64,000 bases of DNA from Psychrobacter alimentarius (GTDB taxonomy: Bacteria; Pseudomonadota; Gammaproteobacteria; Pseudomonadales; Moraxellaceae): positions 992,001-1,056,000 of the forward strand of contig NZ_CP014945.1 of NCBI RefSeq assembly GCF_001606025.1. The letters run 5' to 3'. This document shows, piece after piece, positions 29,446-39,009 of this stretch. The notes below the pieces were generated by a model, which ran no database searches, was not told where the DNA came from, and saw only the letters and a list, made by a program, of their open reading frames with translations. The translations under genes were made by a program, and so were the position numbers. Positions within the stretch are counted from its first letter, which is position 1. Each line of letters starts with the position of its first letter.

Positions 29446-29979
29446 GTGTCAGAATCAGCGAAGATGAGTGACGAAAACTTTGTGACTTGTGATCTATTAG
29501 ATGCCAATCCCGAATCACAAGTCTGTCTGCCCAATATTGAAGGCAAATCGTTTCATACATTTGGCGGCAAGGACAGGTTTTGCGGTGAAATTGTGACGGT
29601 AAAGTGCTTTGAAGACAACAGCTATGTTAAATCATTGTTGAACAGTAATGGGAAAGATAAAGACGGTAATGGAAAGGTGTTGGTTGTTGATGGCGGCGGC
29701 TCTATGCGTTGTGCACTCTTAGGTGACATGATTGCCCAAGCGGCAGTCGATAACCGCTGGGCCGGAGTGATTGTGTATGGATGTGTCCGTGATGTCGATG
29801 ATATGGCGAAAATGGACATCGGTGTGATGGCACTTGGCTGTATCCCGCGCAAATCGACCCGCCGCGATGAAGGCCAGACTGATATCGAAATCAGCTTTGG
29901 TGATTTAACACTGAATTCAGGTATGTTTGTTTACGCTGACAATAACGGTATTATTGCGAGTGATAAGCCTCTCATTTAA
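29446..29979 (+). CDS. rraA: RraA family protein (RNase E activity regulator type)
   Basis: 177 residues. TCDLLDANPE at the start, VDGGGSMRCALLGDMIAQAA and GVIVYGCVRDVDDMAKMDIGV are RraA hallmarks. In E. coli RraA binds RNase E and slows RNA decay. The same fold also serves as a 4-hydroxy-4-methyl-2-oxoglutarate aldolase in relatives; the GD-x20-R-D residues needed for that activity (GDM and RD) are present. A short insertion (NSNGKDKDGNGK) makes it longer than the E. coli protein (161). GTG 29446 is the start: AAGGAG at 29433-29438 is 7 nt upstream, while TTG 29440 almost touches it. Confidence 0.9.
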   Translation: MSESAKMSDENFVTCDLLDANPESQVCLPNIEGKSFHTFGGKDRFCGEIVTVKCFEDNSYVKSLLNSNGKDKDGNGKVLVVDGGGSMRCALLGDMIAQAAVDNRWAGVIVYGCVRDVDDMAKMDIGVMALGCIPRKSTRRDEGQTDIEISFGDLTLNSGMFVYADNNGIIASDKPLI

Positions 29980-30039
29980 AAACCAATCAATCAGCAAAAA
30001 TGTATTTGGCAATTGGCAATCAATTATTAGTCAATCATA

Positions 30040-30074
30040 AAAACCTCAGTTCTTGTACGGACTGAGGTTTTTTG
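30040..30074 (+). terminator. Terminator of rraA
   Basis: AAAACCTCAGT pairs with ACTGAGGTTTT, followed by TT. Confidence 0.92.
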
Positions 30075-30222
30075 GTATGCGTAATGCTGTTTTTGGACCG
30101 ATATAAATTGTTTCTTCACTCTTTGATTTCTTCTAAAAAAATGCAGAGTAATAATTTAGAGGCGGCATATTTGGATAATGCTGAGCAAAATGGTTAAGTG
30201 ACAAACCGTTACGGCATAAGTT

Positions 30223-30250
30223 TTGGCAATTGCTTAAATATTCGTATAAT
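30223..30250 (+). promoter_or_regulatory. Promoter of mfd
   Basis: TTGGCA (30223-30228) and TATAAT (30245-30250) with a 16-bp spacer. Transcription would start near 30257, 28 nt before the mfd ATG. Confidence 0.65.
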
Positions 30251-30284
30251 AGCTATCTGACTCTTAACTTCGATCCTATCTTTT

Positions 30285-33200
30285 ATGCCTATCACTGCTT
30301 TGACTGACGCATTTGACCCTATTAATCAGCAGCTTTTTCCTATCCAAAATACCGAGCGACGTTGGCTTGCGCCTGTGCATGGTGCTGTCAGTAGTTTGTG
30401 GCTGGCAAGTTTGGTACAAGCGCCAATATGGGAGGTTGCTGACCGTCTCAAGATCGTGGTGACACGTGATCAAAACCAGCTCAATCAGATAGAGACAGAA
30501 TTGGCATTTTGTGGAGTCGATGCCTATGTGTTTCCTGATTGGGAAACGCTGACGTACGATGAGCTATCACCGCATCAAGACATCGTCAGTGAGCGTATTA
30601 ATCTGCTGACAGATATGCCAACCTCAGGAGTGCTCTTAATATCTGCACAGGCATTGATGCACCGTGTGGCACCGCCAAGCTGGTTGATTGGTCAGCACTT
30701 TGATTTGAGCGTTGGTGATCGGTTTGATATCAATACGCAGCGTGAGTTGCTGGCAAAAGCAGGTTATCGAGCGGTTGAAAATGTTTTCGAGCCAGGCGAA
30801 TTTGCTGTGCGTGGTAGTATCATTGATATCTTTGCGATGGGCCAGCCATTTCCGCTGCGTCTTGATTTATTTGATGACGAGATTGAGACGATTCGATTCT
30901 TCAATCCTCAAACCCAGCGTACGTTGACCACTGAAGATCTCAATGCCATGATGACGGGCAATGACAGCAGTATGGCCAAAGAATCACTGTCTCTATTGCA
31001 TAAATTACCTGATATTTCAAAACCTATCAAACAATTTCAAATCCTACCAGCAAAAGAGTTTCCACTCGATGAAGGGCGCGAAACTTTCCGTACAAATTTT
31101 GCCGCGATGTTTCCGAACACTAGTAGCCGTAAATTTGAGCTACATAAAGATGTGATGGCAGGTATTGCCAGTAGCGGTCTTGAGTATTATCAGCCTTTAT
31201 TTTTTGATACAAAAGACTGGGAGGCAGAGAGTAGTTTGTTTGCCTATTTGCCAAGTGACGCACTGTTTATTACTGATGAATTGATTCATGAAAAACAGGC
31301 AGATTACTGGTCACAAATCCAGCGCCGCTATGAAGAGCGCCGCCACGATATTGACAAGCCCATTGTCGCCCCTGAGTTGTTATATCTATTATCAAATACC
31401 TTTAATGAGCATCTGAATCATTATCCCCGTGTGATATTGAGCGCGCGTGATGAGTTGATTACCATGAATGATGGTGACGTTATAGACAAAGAGAATGGAT
31501 CATTAGCGTCTACGGCCTCTACTCAAAAACAAGGGCTAGTCACGCTAAGCGCTCAGAAGCCACCACAACTGGCAGTAAATCATCAAAAAGCTGAACCTTT
31601 AAGCGAATTATTAGACTTTTTGAGTATACAGGCGCAAACCTCGACACCCGTCTTGGTGGTTGCTGAAACCGCAGGACGTCGTGAGATTCTGATTGAGCTA
31701 TTCAAGGGTAAAGTCAATGTTAAGGCGTATGACAGCTTTGAAGCGTTTTTAGCGGCGGATAAAACAAAGAGAGTCGCTGATAATAACTTACCACAAGTCG
31801 GCTTGACAGTTGCACCCATTGAGCGCGGCGTTTATGTGCCTGAGCGTTTGGTACTGATTAGTGAGACACAATTATTTGGTCGGCAGGTGCTGCAAACACG
31901 TCGTCATCGTCAAAGCGGTGTATCAGAAGAATTTTTGGTAAAGAGCGTTACGGAAATAACGGAAGGCAGCCCAGTTGTCCACATCGAGCATGGGATTGGT
32001 CGTTATAATGGTCTGATTACTTTGGACGTTGGTGACGGTGAGCAAGAATTTATTCATTTAAAGTATGCCGATGACGCCAGTATTTATGTCCCAGTCGCTA
32101 ATCTACAAATGATTAATCGCTATAGTGGTGGAGATCCGGCGTTAGCTCCGTTGCACAAAATTGGTAGCGGTAAATGGGATAAAGCAAAACAAAAAGCGCT
32201 AGAACAAATTCATGACGTGGCCGCTGAGCTCTTAAATATGCAAGCGCGGCGCGAAGCCAAAGTCGGTATTCATTTTAAAATAGACAGCTCACAATATGAG
32301 CTCTTTGCTAGCCAGTTTGCTTTTGAAGAAACGCCTGACCAAGCGAATGCCATTCATGCCGTGATGGAAGATATGAGACAAAATCAGCCAATGGATCGTC
32401 TCATTTGTGGAGATGTGGGTTTTGGTAAAACTGAGGTTGCCATGCGTGCCGCTTTTATTGCGGTTAGTGCAGGCTACCAAGTTGCCGTTTTGGTTCCAAC
32501 CACGCTGCTGGCAGGTCAGCATGAAGACAACTTCCGCGATCGTTTTGCTGATTGGCCAGTACGAATTGAAACGTTATCTCGCTTTGGTGGTAAAAAACAT
32601 CAAGATACCGTATTGGCTGATTTAGCGGCTGGTAAAGTCGATATCGTCATTGGTACTCATAAACTGCTACAACCGGATGTGAAGTTTTCCAATCTGGGCC
32701 TCATGATTGTCGATGAAGAGCATCGTTTTGGTGTGCGTCACAAGGAGCGTATCAAGGCTATTCAAACAGACGTTGATAGTATGTCAATGACTGCTACGCC
32801 TATTCCTAGAACGCTTAACATGGCACTGTCAGGTATGCGAGATATGTCAATCATCGCCACCCCGCCAGCACGTCGTCTGGCGATTAAAACTTTTGTGATG
32901 CAAAAGACAGAAGCATTGCTAAAAGAAGCAATCTTGCGTGAGCTTTTGCGCGGTGGACAGGTATATTTACTTCACAATGACGTTGCCAGTATCGAGCGTA
33001 TGGCGGAGACTATTCGTGAGCTTGTTCCTGAAGCTCGCGTGGGTGTCGCTCATGGTCAAATGCAAGAACGTCAACTTGAACAAGTGATGCAGCAGTTTTA
33101 TCATAAAAAGTTTAACGTATTGATCTGTTCGACCATTATCGAAACGGGTATTGATGTCCCCAACGCCAATACCATTATCATTGAGCGTGCTGATAAGTTT

Positions 33201-33989
33201 GGTCTTGCGCAGCTACATCAATTACGTGGTCGCGTAGGTCGTAGCCATCATCAAGCCTATTGTTATTTACTGGTACCCTCTATCAAAGGACTTAAAGGTG
33301 ATGCTAAGCGTCGTCTGCATGCGATTGAACATGCCAATACCTTAGGCGCAGGCTTTATGCTGGCAAGTGAGGATTTGGAAATTCGCGGTGCTGGCGAGAT
33401 ATTAGGAAAACAGCAAAGTGGTAATATGCAGGCGATTGGTTTTAGCTTGTATATGGATATGCTGGAACGTGCCACCAAAGCCATTAAAGCAGGTAAAGAG
33501 CCTGATTTGAGTACACCATTGTCGCTGACCAGTGAGATTAATTTGCATAGCTCTGCTTTGATACCAGAAGAGTATTTGCATGATGTGCATCAGCGTTTGC
33601 TATTTTATAAGCGCATTAGCAATGCCGATGATAAAGAAGCGCTCACAGACATCCGTACCGAAATGATTGACCGTTTTGGTACATTGCCGGATCAGACTAA
33701 GCAACTTTTTGCGGTTCATGGATTGCGCTTACAAGCAGAACCGCTCAAGATTAATAAAATTGATGCCAATAGCAATAGTATGACGCTTGAGTTTGCCCCA
33801 GATACCCCAGTCGAAGCATTGGCAATTATCAAACTGATTCAAACCGATGGGCAGCGATATCGAATGAATGGTGCCTCTGGTATTCGTTATCAGGATGCTG
33901 ATAAATTGGCAACGCCGCAACAGCGAGTTACTGTCATCCAAGACTTGCTTCGCTACTTTAGTGAACATATGGTTGATGAGTCCAGCTAG
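30285..33989 (+). CDS. mfd: Transcription-repair coupling factor Mfd
   Basis: Releases RNA polymerase stalled at DNA damage and recruits UvrA. The 1234-residue protein has the UvrB-like N-terminal region, the RNA-polymerase-interacting domain (VVHIEHGIGRYNGL), and the translocase with Walker A GDVGFGKTEVA (about 709-719), Walker B DEEH, SMTATPIPRTL, and IIETGIDVPNANT motif V. The C-terminal TRCF domain follows. A low-complexity linker near residues 395-430 (NDGDVIDKENGSLAS) explains the extra length over E. coli (1148). No Shine-Dalgarno sequence precedes the ATG. Confidence 0.97.
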   Translation: MPITALTDAFDPINQQLFPIQNTERRWLAPVHGAVSSLWLASLVQAPIWEVADRLKIVVTRDQNQLNQIETELAFCGVDAYVFPDWETLTYDELSPHQDIVSERINLLTDMPTSGVLLISAQALMHRVAPPSWLIGQHFDLSVGDRFDINTQRELLAKAGYRAVENVFEPGEFAVRGSIIDIFAMGQPFPLRLDLFDDEIETIRFFNPQTQRTLTTEDLNAMMTGNDSSMAKESLSLLHKLPDISKPIKQFQILPAKEFPLDEGRETFRTNFAAMFPNTSSRKFELHKDVMAGIASSGLEYYQPLFFDTKDWEAESSLFAYLPSDALFITDELIHEKQADYWSQIQRRYEERRHDIDKPIVAPELLYLLSNTFNEHLNHYPRVILSARDELITMNDGDVIDKENGSLASTASTQKQGLVTLSAQKPPQLAVNHQKAEPLSELLDFLSIQAQTSTPVLVVAETAGRREILIELFKGKVNVKAYDSFEAFLAADKTKRVADNNLPQVGLTVAPIERGVYVPERLVLISETQLFGRQVLQTRRHRQSGVSEEFLVKSVTEITEGSPVVHIEHGIGRYNGLITLDVGDGEQEFIHLKYADDASIYVPVANLQMINRYSGGDPALAPLHKIGSGKWDKAKQKALEQIHDVAAELLNMQARREAKVGIHFKIDSSQYELFASQFAFEETPDQANAIHAVMEDMRQNQPMDRLICGDVGFGKTEVAMRAAFIAVSAGYQVAVLVPTTLLAGQHEDNFRDRFADWPVRIETLSRFGGKKHQDTVLADLAAGKVDIVIGTHKLLQPDVKFSNLGLMIVDEEHRFGVRHKERIKAIQTDVDSMSMTATPIPRTLNMALSGMRDMSIIATPPARRLAIKTFVMQKTEALLKEAILRELLRGGQVYLLHNDVASIERMAETIRELVPEARVGVAHGQMQERQLEQVMQQFYHKKFNVLICSTIIETGIDVPNANTIIIERADKFGLAQLHQLRGRVGRSHHQAYCYLLVPSIKGLKGDAKRRLHAIEHANTLGAGFMLASEDLEIRGAGEILGKQQSGNMQAIGFSLYMDMLERATKAIKAGKEPDLSTPLSLTSEINLHSSALIPEEYLHDVHQRLLFYKRISNADDKEALTDIRTEMIDRFGTLPDQTKQLFAVHGLRLQAEPLKINKIDANSNSMTLEFAPDTPVEALAIIKLIQTDGQRYRMNGASGIRYQDADKLATPQQRVTVIQDLLRYFSEHMVDESS

Positions 33990-34061
33990 TCTAATTGGAG
34001 GATGGCGATAGGCGTGTTAGAGTATTGCAGTTTAAAAAACGCAGTCAATAAGTAATGGTGC

Positions 34062-34091
34062 TATTTTATCGGTTAGATACCTGATAAAATA
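34062..34091 (+). repeat. Inverted repeat downstream of mfd
   Basis: TATTTTATC pairs exactly with GATAAAATA over a 12-nt loop. It has no T-run directly after it, so it may be a weak mfd terminator or an mRNA end structure. Confidence 0.45.
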
Positions 34092-34163
34092 ACGGGATTA
34101 TTTTGTATCTTTACCTATTTTTATCTTCGTTTATTTAAGTGCCATAACAAGAGAACCGTCATT

Positions 34164-34595
34164 ATGTTCCAACTTCATCATAAACTTGCTGCTGACAGTT
34201 TTTTAGTGGGTGATTTTCCACTATCGACTTGTCGTTTAATCAATGACTGCCAGTTTCCGTGGTTGATCTTAGTGCCGCGTGTATCGGGCATTAAAGAGCT
34301 GTACGAATTGTCTGAGTCAGACCAAGCGCAGTTTTTGCGTGAATCAAGTTGGTTATCAAGCCAGCTTGCTAAGACTTTCCAAGCAGATAAAATGAATGTA
34401 GCAGCACTTGGCAATCAAGTACCTCAGCTGCATTTTCATCATATTGTTCGTTATCAAAACGACATGCAGTGGCCGAATCCAGTATGGGGCGTGGCCGCTG
34501 TTCCTTATACCAAAGACGTATTGGCGCAGATGCAGCAGACCTTAATGATGGCACTACGTGGACATCATCAAATGCCGTTTGATTGGCAGATGTAG
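34164..34595 (+). CDS. HIT-domain protein
   Basis: 143 residues with the histidine-triad motif in QVPQLHFHHIVRYQND near residue 94, and N-terminal LVPRVSGIKELYEL typical of the bacterial HIT subgroup. HIT proteins hydrolyse or transfer nucleotides from dinucleoside or aminoacyl-type substrates; the exact substrate is unknown. AGAGAA lies about 9-14 nt before the ATG. A strong terminator follows. Confidence 0.85.
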   Translation: MFQLHHKLAADSFLVGDFPLSTCRLINDCQFPWLILVPRVSGIKELYELSESDQAQFLRESSWLSSQLAKTFQADKMNVAALGNQVPQLHFHHIVRYQNDMQWPNPVWGVAAVPYTKDVLAQMQQTLMMALRGHHQMPFDWQM

Positions 34596-34901
34596 GGTAA
34601 TACTGCCAATAATTGGCTGACCATTATTGATTATAAAAGAGAGCCAGATAATTGTATTATCTGGCTTTCTTTATGATGTTATATCTAAAATATATCGATC
34701 AATAAAACGATAGAATAAGTAAGTCATTAACGGACGAAGGGAGTTTCTTTAGTTATCGGTGGCATAGGCTTTATTACAGTTAGAAAGTATAATATATTGT
34801 TGGGTAAACTTATAAATAAGCTATTATGAAAATTAACAGTATTTAGATATTTTTATAACACTTAATTTTCTCGTTGCCTGTTAGATAAAGTGATCATTTT
34901 T
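34596..34901. other. Gap between the HIT and cyclase genes
   Basis: About 300 bp with the terminator at 34636-34673. The rest is AT-rich and should hold the cyclase promoter; no clear consensus pair seen. Confidence 0.45.
34636..34673 (+). terminator. Terminator of the HIT gene
   Basis: GAGCCAGATAAT pairs with ATTATCTGGCTTTC around a TGT loop, followed by TTT. A very stable stem. Confidence 0.88.
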
Positions 34902-36320
34902 ATGGCTTTCTTAGACATACTAAAATCAAAGTCTCCGTCGAAGGACAAAGAAATTTGCCGATTTGATTACCCAGAAGTTTTTGTATTGATTCTTACTGTA
35001 GCGTTGATTGCTTATTATTTTGATTTTCGCCCCACTTCAATGGCATTGTTGGTTACTACCGCCTTACCTGGTCTGATGATTCTTATTTATAACTATCGAC
35101 GTCAGACAAGTTTTTGGACGTCCAATATTGTCATTATTTTATTGTCTGCAGTCATTGGATCTCTACAGTTTTGTTCAGTTATGTCACTGAGTTTGGCAGC
35201 TTTAATTGGCGTACGCATGATCATCGAGCCTAGAGATCATCTAAAGCTAATTACGGTAGCTTTGGTCACGACCGTTATTTTTTATTATGTCAGTACGATT
35301 TTAGAGGGTGTCGAAACGGCATGTATTGAGGGTTGGGTGCCATCTGTTGTGCTATTAGCTACTATGATGGTTATCCTATGTCAATTTCGACGCATCTATC
35401 AGGAGTATACAGATTATAAGGTACGTGCTGACCAAGCAGCAGGACGACTCAATACCATGGTGTCTGTCATAAATAAGCTGACCCGGTTTGTACCGCCGCA
35501 AATTTGGGAGCCAATTGTCAGAGCAGACAGTCCTGTCAGCGTATCAAATAAGCGAGCCAAGCTAACGATTATGTTCTCAGACATCGTAGGTTTCACTGAG
35601 CTGTCTGATAGCCTAAGTGCTGATAATTTGGCTGATATTTTGAATACTTACATGGAGCGTATGACCTTAATTGCCAATAAGCATGGGGCGGTACTCGATA
35701 AGTTTATTGGCGATGGTATGGTGTGTTTCTTTGGTGAGCCAAACAGCCGTGGTCCGCGACAAGATGCTTTGGACTGTGTGGCCATGGCGATAGATATGCG
35801 CCGTGAAATGCGTACTTTAAGACAAAAGTGGCGACTGATGGGTTTTGAAGGATTATACATTCGTATCGGTATCACGACAGGATATTGCCACGTGGGTAAC
35901 TTTGGTAGTAATAATCGATTGAGCTATACTTTGATTGGTAAAGAGGCCAATCTGGCAGCGAGACTTGAGTCTAGCGCTGGCAAAGGCATGATACTGGTTA
36001 GTGAGAGCACATATGATTATATTTGTCATAATTACGAGTGCGAGCATGCTGGAGTGTTTCAACTAAAGGGTTTTGACAATAAAGTAAATGCATGGCAAGT
36101 ATTGGACCCTGATTCTAATGTGACTCATCAATCAAAATGGGTGGATCACACCTTACCCGGTTTTAATTTGCATCTGAATTTTAAAGATATAAAAGATTAT
36201 GATTATCAAGATATCATGACTCGTTTGAATTTTGCACTTGAACGTATCGAGCAGGAAAAAGAAAAAGTAGTCACAAATATTGAGGTGGAAGATAATCGTA
36301 ATACCACCTCTCGTAAATAA
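34902..36320 (+). CDS. Membrane-bound class III adenylate/guanylate cyclase (CyaB-like)
   Basis: Makes cyclic AMP (or cGMP) from the nucleoside triphosphate. The 472-residue protein has five or six membrane segments (about residues 20-170), a short linker helix and a class III catalytic domain from about residue 220. FSDIVGFTELSD and DKFIGDGMVCFFGEP carry the two metal-binding aspartates; EANLAARLE carries the transition-state Asn and Arg. The layout matches P. aeruginosa CyaB, whose cAMP activates Vfr. I chose ATG 34902 over an in-frame GTG 12 bases earlier; neither has a strong ribosome-binding site. The C-terminus ends in a charged coil. Substrate choice was not settled. Confidence 0.88.
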   Translation: MAFLDILKSKSPSKDKEICRFDYPEVFVLILTVALIAYYFDFRPTSMALLVTTALPGLMILIYNYRRQTSFWTSNIVIILLSAVIGSLQFCSVMSLSLAALIGVRMIIEPRDHLKLITVALVTTVIFYYVSTILEGVETACIEGWVPSVVLLATMMVILCQFRRIYQEYTDYKVRADQAAGRLNTMVSVINKLTRFVPPQIWEPIVRADSPVSVSNKRAKLTIMFSDIVGFTELSDSLSADNLADILNTYMERMTLIANKHGAVLDKFIGDGMVCFFGEPNSRGPRQDALDCVAMAIDMRREMRTLRQKWRLMGFEGLYIRIGITTGYCHVGNFGSNNRLSYTLIGKEANLAARLESSAGKGMILVSESTYDYICHNYECEHAGVFQLKGFDNKVNAWQVLDPDSNVTHQSKWVDHTLPGFNLHLNFKDIKDYDYQDIMTRLNFALERIEQEKEKVVTNIEVEDNRNTTSRK

Positions 36321-36354
36321 AAATCTGAAGAGTAAATCCCTATACCCTTAAATA

Positions 36355-36394
36355 TAAAAAAGCCAGCTATGATAAAGATAGCTGGCTTTTTTAT
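36355..36394. terminator. Bidirectional terminator, cyclase/fdx
   Basis: AAAAAAGCCAGCTAT pairs with ATAGCTGGCTTTTTT around a 7-nt loop, between convergent genes; it ends both the cyclase gene and the isc operon. Confidence 0.95.
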
Positions 36395-36423
36395 TATCTA
36401 TAAATCTAATTCACTACAGTTAA

Positions 36424-36762
36424 TCAATGATTCTCTTTTGCATGATTGAGCGTATATTTTGGAATCTCAATAGTCAGATCGGTTTCTTCAAGCATCACTT
36501 GACAAGATAAACGCGAATCAGGCTCTAGTCCCCAAGCACGGTCTAGTAAGTCAGCTTCGACATCGTCCATCTCATCTAAACTATTAAAACCTTTACGAAC
36601 GACCACATGGCAAGTGGTACAAGCTTTCGACATCTCACAAGCATGCTCAATTTTAATACCTTTTTCTAACAGTGCTTTACATAGGTTTTTGCCAGCTTCT
36701 AGTTCGACTTCAGTGCCTTCAGGGCAAATCTCATGATGGGGTAGTACAGTAATTTTTGGCAT
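36424..36762 (-). CDS. fdx: ISC-type [2Fe-2S] ferredoxin Fdx
   Basis: Adrenodoxin-type ferredoxin that supplies electrons for iron-sulfur cluster assembly. The 112-residue protein has ligands C42, C48 and C51 in HACEMSKACTTC and C87 in RLSCQ. The acidic helix DEMDDVEADLLD is the partner-binding surface of the family. The start is ATG 36762 (MPKITVLPH), with GGAAAG upstream; an in-frame TTG five codons earlier is not used. It is the last gene of the isc operon: iscX, which follows fdx in E. coli, is absent and a terminator comes next. Confidence 0.96.
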   Translation of the reverse strand: MPKITVLPHHEICPEGTEVELEAGKNLCKALLEKGIKIEHACEMSKACTTCHVVVRKGFNSLDEMDDVEADLLDRAWGLEPDSRLSCQVMLEETDLTIEIPKYTLNHAKENH

Positions 36763-36856
36763 AAATTGTCTTTCCAATGCTAATCAATTTAAAAAAATAA
36801 AAAATATAGGAGGTAAGCTTAAGACAGCTTCTAAGTCACAAGGCTAGAGGTATCTA

Positions 36857-38737
36857 CTACCAATCTTGTGCACTGGTTCCAGCCATACTGGCTTTTACGC
36901 TCTGATTCATGATGCGGGCAGCAAAAGCATCACTGTGCGGTTTGAGCTGAGCTTGCTTGGTTTCGATTACAGACAAGTCATCAGTGCTAAGCGCTGTCTG
37001 TAATGCTTGTATCTGCTCAGCTAAAGCGTGCTGCTCCTCAGAGGTCAATAATGGGGCAAACTCCTTCAAAGCCGACTGTAGAGCCAATACTTCTCGCTCA
37101 GCTTCCACTTTGGTTTCAATCAAAGAGCGTGTGTTTTTATCTTCTTCTGCGTACTTAAAGCCTGAAACAAGTAACTGCTCTTTTTGTTCATCTGATAAAC
37201 CGTAAGAAGGCACAATCTCAATCTTACTCTCGGTTTTAGTGGTGGTTTCTTGTGCAGTCACAGTTAACTGTCCATTAGCGTCAACACTAAATGTGACCTC
37301 AATTCGAGCAAATCCTGCTTTCATTGATGGAATACCATACAACTCAAAACGACCTAGCGAACGGCAGTTTTCTACGGTTTCGCGCTCACCTTGTACGACA
37401 TGAATCACCATGCCTGTTTGACCGTCTTGATAAGTGGTAAATATTTGACGTTTTTTAACAGGAATTGGCGTATTACGAGGAATAAGCACTTCCACCAGAC
37501 CGCCCATAGTCTCAAGACCAAGCGACAAGGGTGTTACATCCAACAATAATAAATTATTATTAGCATCGCCATTGACAAGTTGATGGGCCGTTTGCGCCGC
37601 GCCCAAGGCAACGACTTCATCTGGATTCAAACGACAAAGAGGTTGTTTTTCAAAAAAGTTAGTAACTACTTTCTGTATTGCAGGCATACGGGTAGAACCA
37701 CCGACTAAGATGACTTCATCCAAATCTGCACTCGATAATTTAGCATCACGCAGCACTTGCTCACAGACGCTCAACGTGCGGCGGCTTACGGGTTCTATAA
37801 TAACAAGTAGGTCTTCACGGCTTAATACACCTTGATAAAACTGATTGTTCACAGTGATATTAATATTCACTTGTTCAGCATCGGTCAATGCTTGCTTATA
37901 AGTTTTGGCTTGCTGGGCGAGGATTGATTTATCATGACGACTTACATCTTTTGGGTCGATATCCAACTGTTTGATGAGCCAATTGGTCAGCAAGCGGTCA
38001 ATGTCGTCACCACCAAGTGCACTATTGCCACCCGTTGCCAATACTTCAAAGACCCCATCTGTCAGCTTTAAAATAGAGACGTCAAAGGTGCCGCCACCAA
38101 GATCATAAATCAAATAATAGCTTTCTTTAGCATCGGCCTGAGTTGGTTGATCCAAACCATAGGCTACTGCCGCAGCAGTTGGTTCGTTTAATAAACGCAA
38201 GACATTGATACCAGCGGCTTGAGCGGCATCTTTTGTTGCTTGGCGCTGTGCTTCATCAAAATAAGCAGGAACCGTAATCACGGCGCCTTCAATACTGTCA
38301 GCAGGTAACGCACTCGCTGCTCGCTGCTTGAGCGTTGCTAAAATTCGTGCTGAGACTTCAACTGGCGATACCTCACCTTGAGCAGTCACAAATGTCGGCA
38401 TATCATCTTTATTACCGCTTAGCTCATAAGGATGAGAAAATTTGATATCCGATTGACTACGGCCCATAAAGCGCTTGGCTGAGACAATGGTATTTTTTGG
38501 ATCATCTGCCAAGTGAGAGAAGGCGTCGTTACCAACCAAAGGATTACCTGAGCTTGGATAATAGACAATGGACGGCAATAAAGTGTCATTGCTTGAATCA
38601 GCTTCTAAGACTTGCGCCTTGCCTGACCGTACTACAGCGACCAATGAGCGTGTGGTACCAAGGTCAATTCCTAGGCCAAAACGATGCTGATGAGGTTGAG
38701 CGCTTTGATTGGGTTCGGCAATTTGCAATAAAGACAT
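36857..38737 (-). CDS. hscA: Fe-S assembly chaperone HscA (Hsp70 class)
   Basis: Specialised Hsp70 that, with HscB, drives cluster transfer from IscU by binding its LPPVK motif. The 626-residue protein has GIDLGTTRSLVAV near residue 24, YDLGGGTFDVSIL, VGGSTRMPAIQ, and the NTPIPVKK substrate-binding linker region. MSLLQIAEPNQ matches the family N-terminus, so ATG 38737 is chosen over ATG 38803, which adds 22 hydrophobic residues and has no better ribosome-binding site. A 272-bp gap separates it from hscB and contains a TATAAT on the minus strand, so it may also have its own promoter. Confidence 0.96.
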   Translation of the reverse strand: MSLLQIAEPNQSAQPHQHRFGLGIDLGTTRSLVAVVRSGKAQVLEADSSNDTLLPSIVYYPSSGNPLVGNDAFSHLADDPKNTIVSAKRFMGRSQSDIKFSHPYELSGNKDDMPTFVTAQGEVSPVEVSARILATLKQRAASALPADSIEGAVITVPAYFDEAQRQATKDAAQAAGINVLRLLNEPTAAAVAYGLDQPTQADAKESYYLIYDLGGGTFDVSILKLTDGVFEVLATGGNSALGGDDIDRLLTNWLIKQLDIDPKDVSRHDKSILAQQAKTYKQALTDAEQVNINITVNNQFYQGVLSREDLLVIIEPVSRRTLSVCEQVLRDAKLSSADLDEVILVGGSTRMPAIQKVVTNFFEKQPLCRLNPDEVVALGAAQTAHQLVNGDANNNLLLLDVTPLSLGLETMGGLVEVLIPRNTPIPVKKRQIFTTYQDGQTGMVIHVVQGERETVENCRSLGRFELYGIPSMKAGFARIEVTFSVDANGQLTVTAQETTTKTESKIEIVPSYGLSDEQKEQLLVSGFKYAEEDKNTRSLIETKVEAEREVLALQSALKEFAPLLTSEEQHALAEQIQALQTALSTDDLSVIETKQAQLKPHSDAFAARIMNQSVKASMAGTSAQDW

Positions 38738-39009
38738 AAGATAACTCAGAGATAAAATAAATAAGTGAAATGAAGCAAATACAACACACGTACGGTGATA
38801 CATTAAAGGCGTCTATTTTGCTCTCAATGCAGCGAAGCGAAGCAATCAGGCGTGCTGAAAATAAAAAAATAGATTATACGATATAGCGGATATTACTTTA
38901 ACCATAATGTCCAAATAAGCACCATAAGTTCAAAATACTTTTGCACAAGAGCCAATAGACCAGATAAGTTGTACAAATTTAATGGTCAGATATCTACGAT
39001 ATCGAAATG
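38738..39009 (-). promoter_or_regulatory. hscB-hscA gap with possible internal promoter
   Basis: On the minus strand a perfect TATAAT at 38873-38878 is preceded at 17 bp by TTAAAG (38896-38901), a weak -35. Within an operon this gap is unusually long. A GCGAAGCGAAGC short tandem lies at about 38832-38843. Confidence 0.45.

Larger units (their letters stand above)
29980..30284. other. Gap between rraA and mfd
   Basis: 305 bp holding the rraA terminator (30040-30074) and the mfd promoter (30223-30250). Nothing else recognised. Confidence 0.6.

Noticed and set aside
38738..38803. N-terminal extension of HscA from ATG 38803
   Set aside because: The added 22 residues look like a membrane segment not found in cytoplasmic HscA, and MSLLQIAEP matches the family start.
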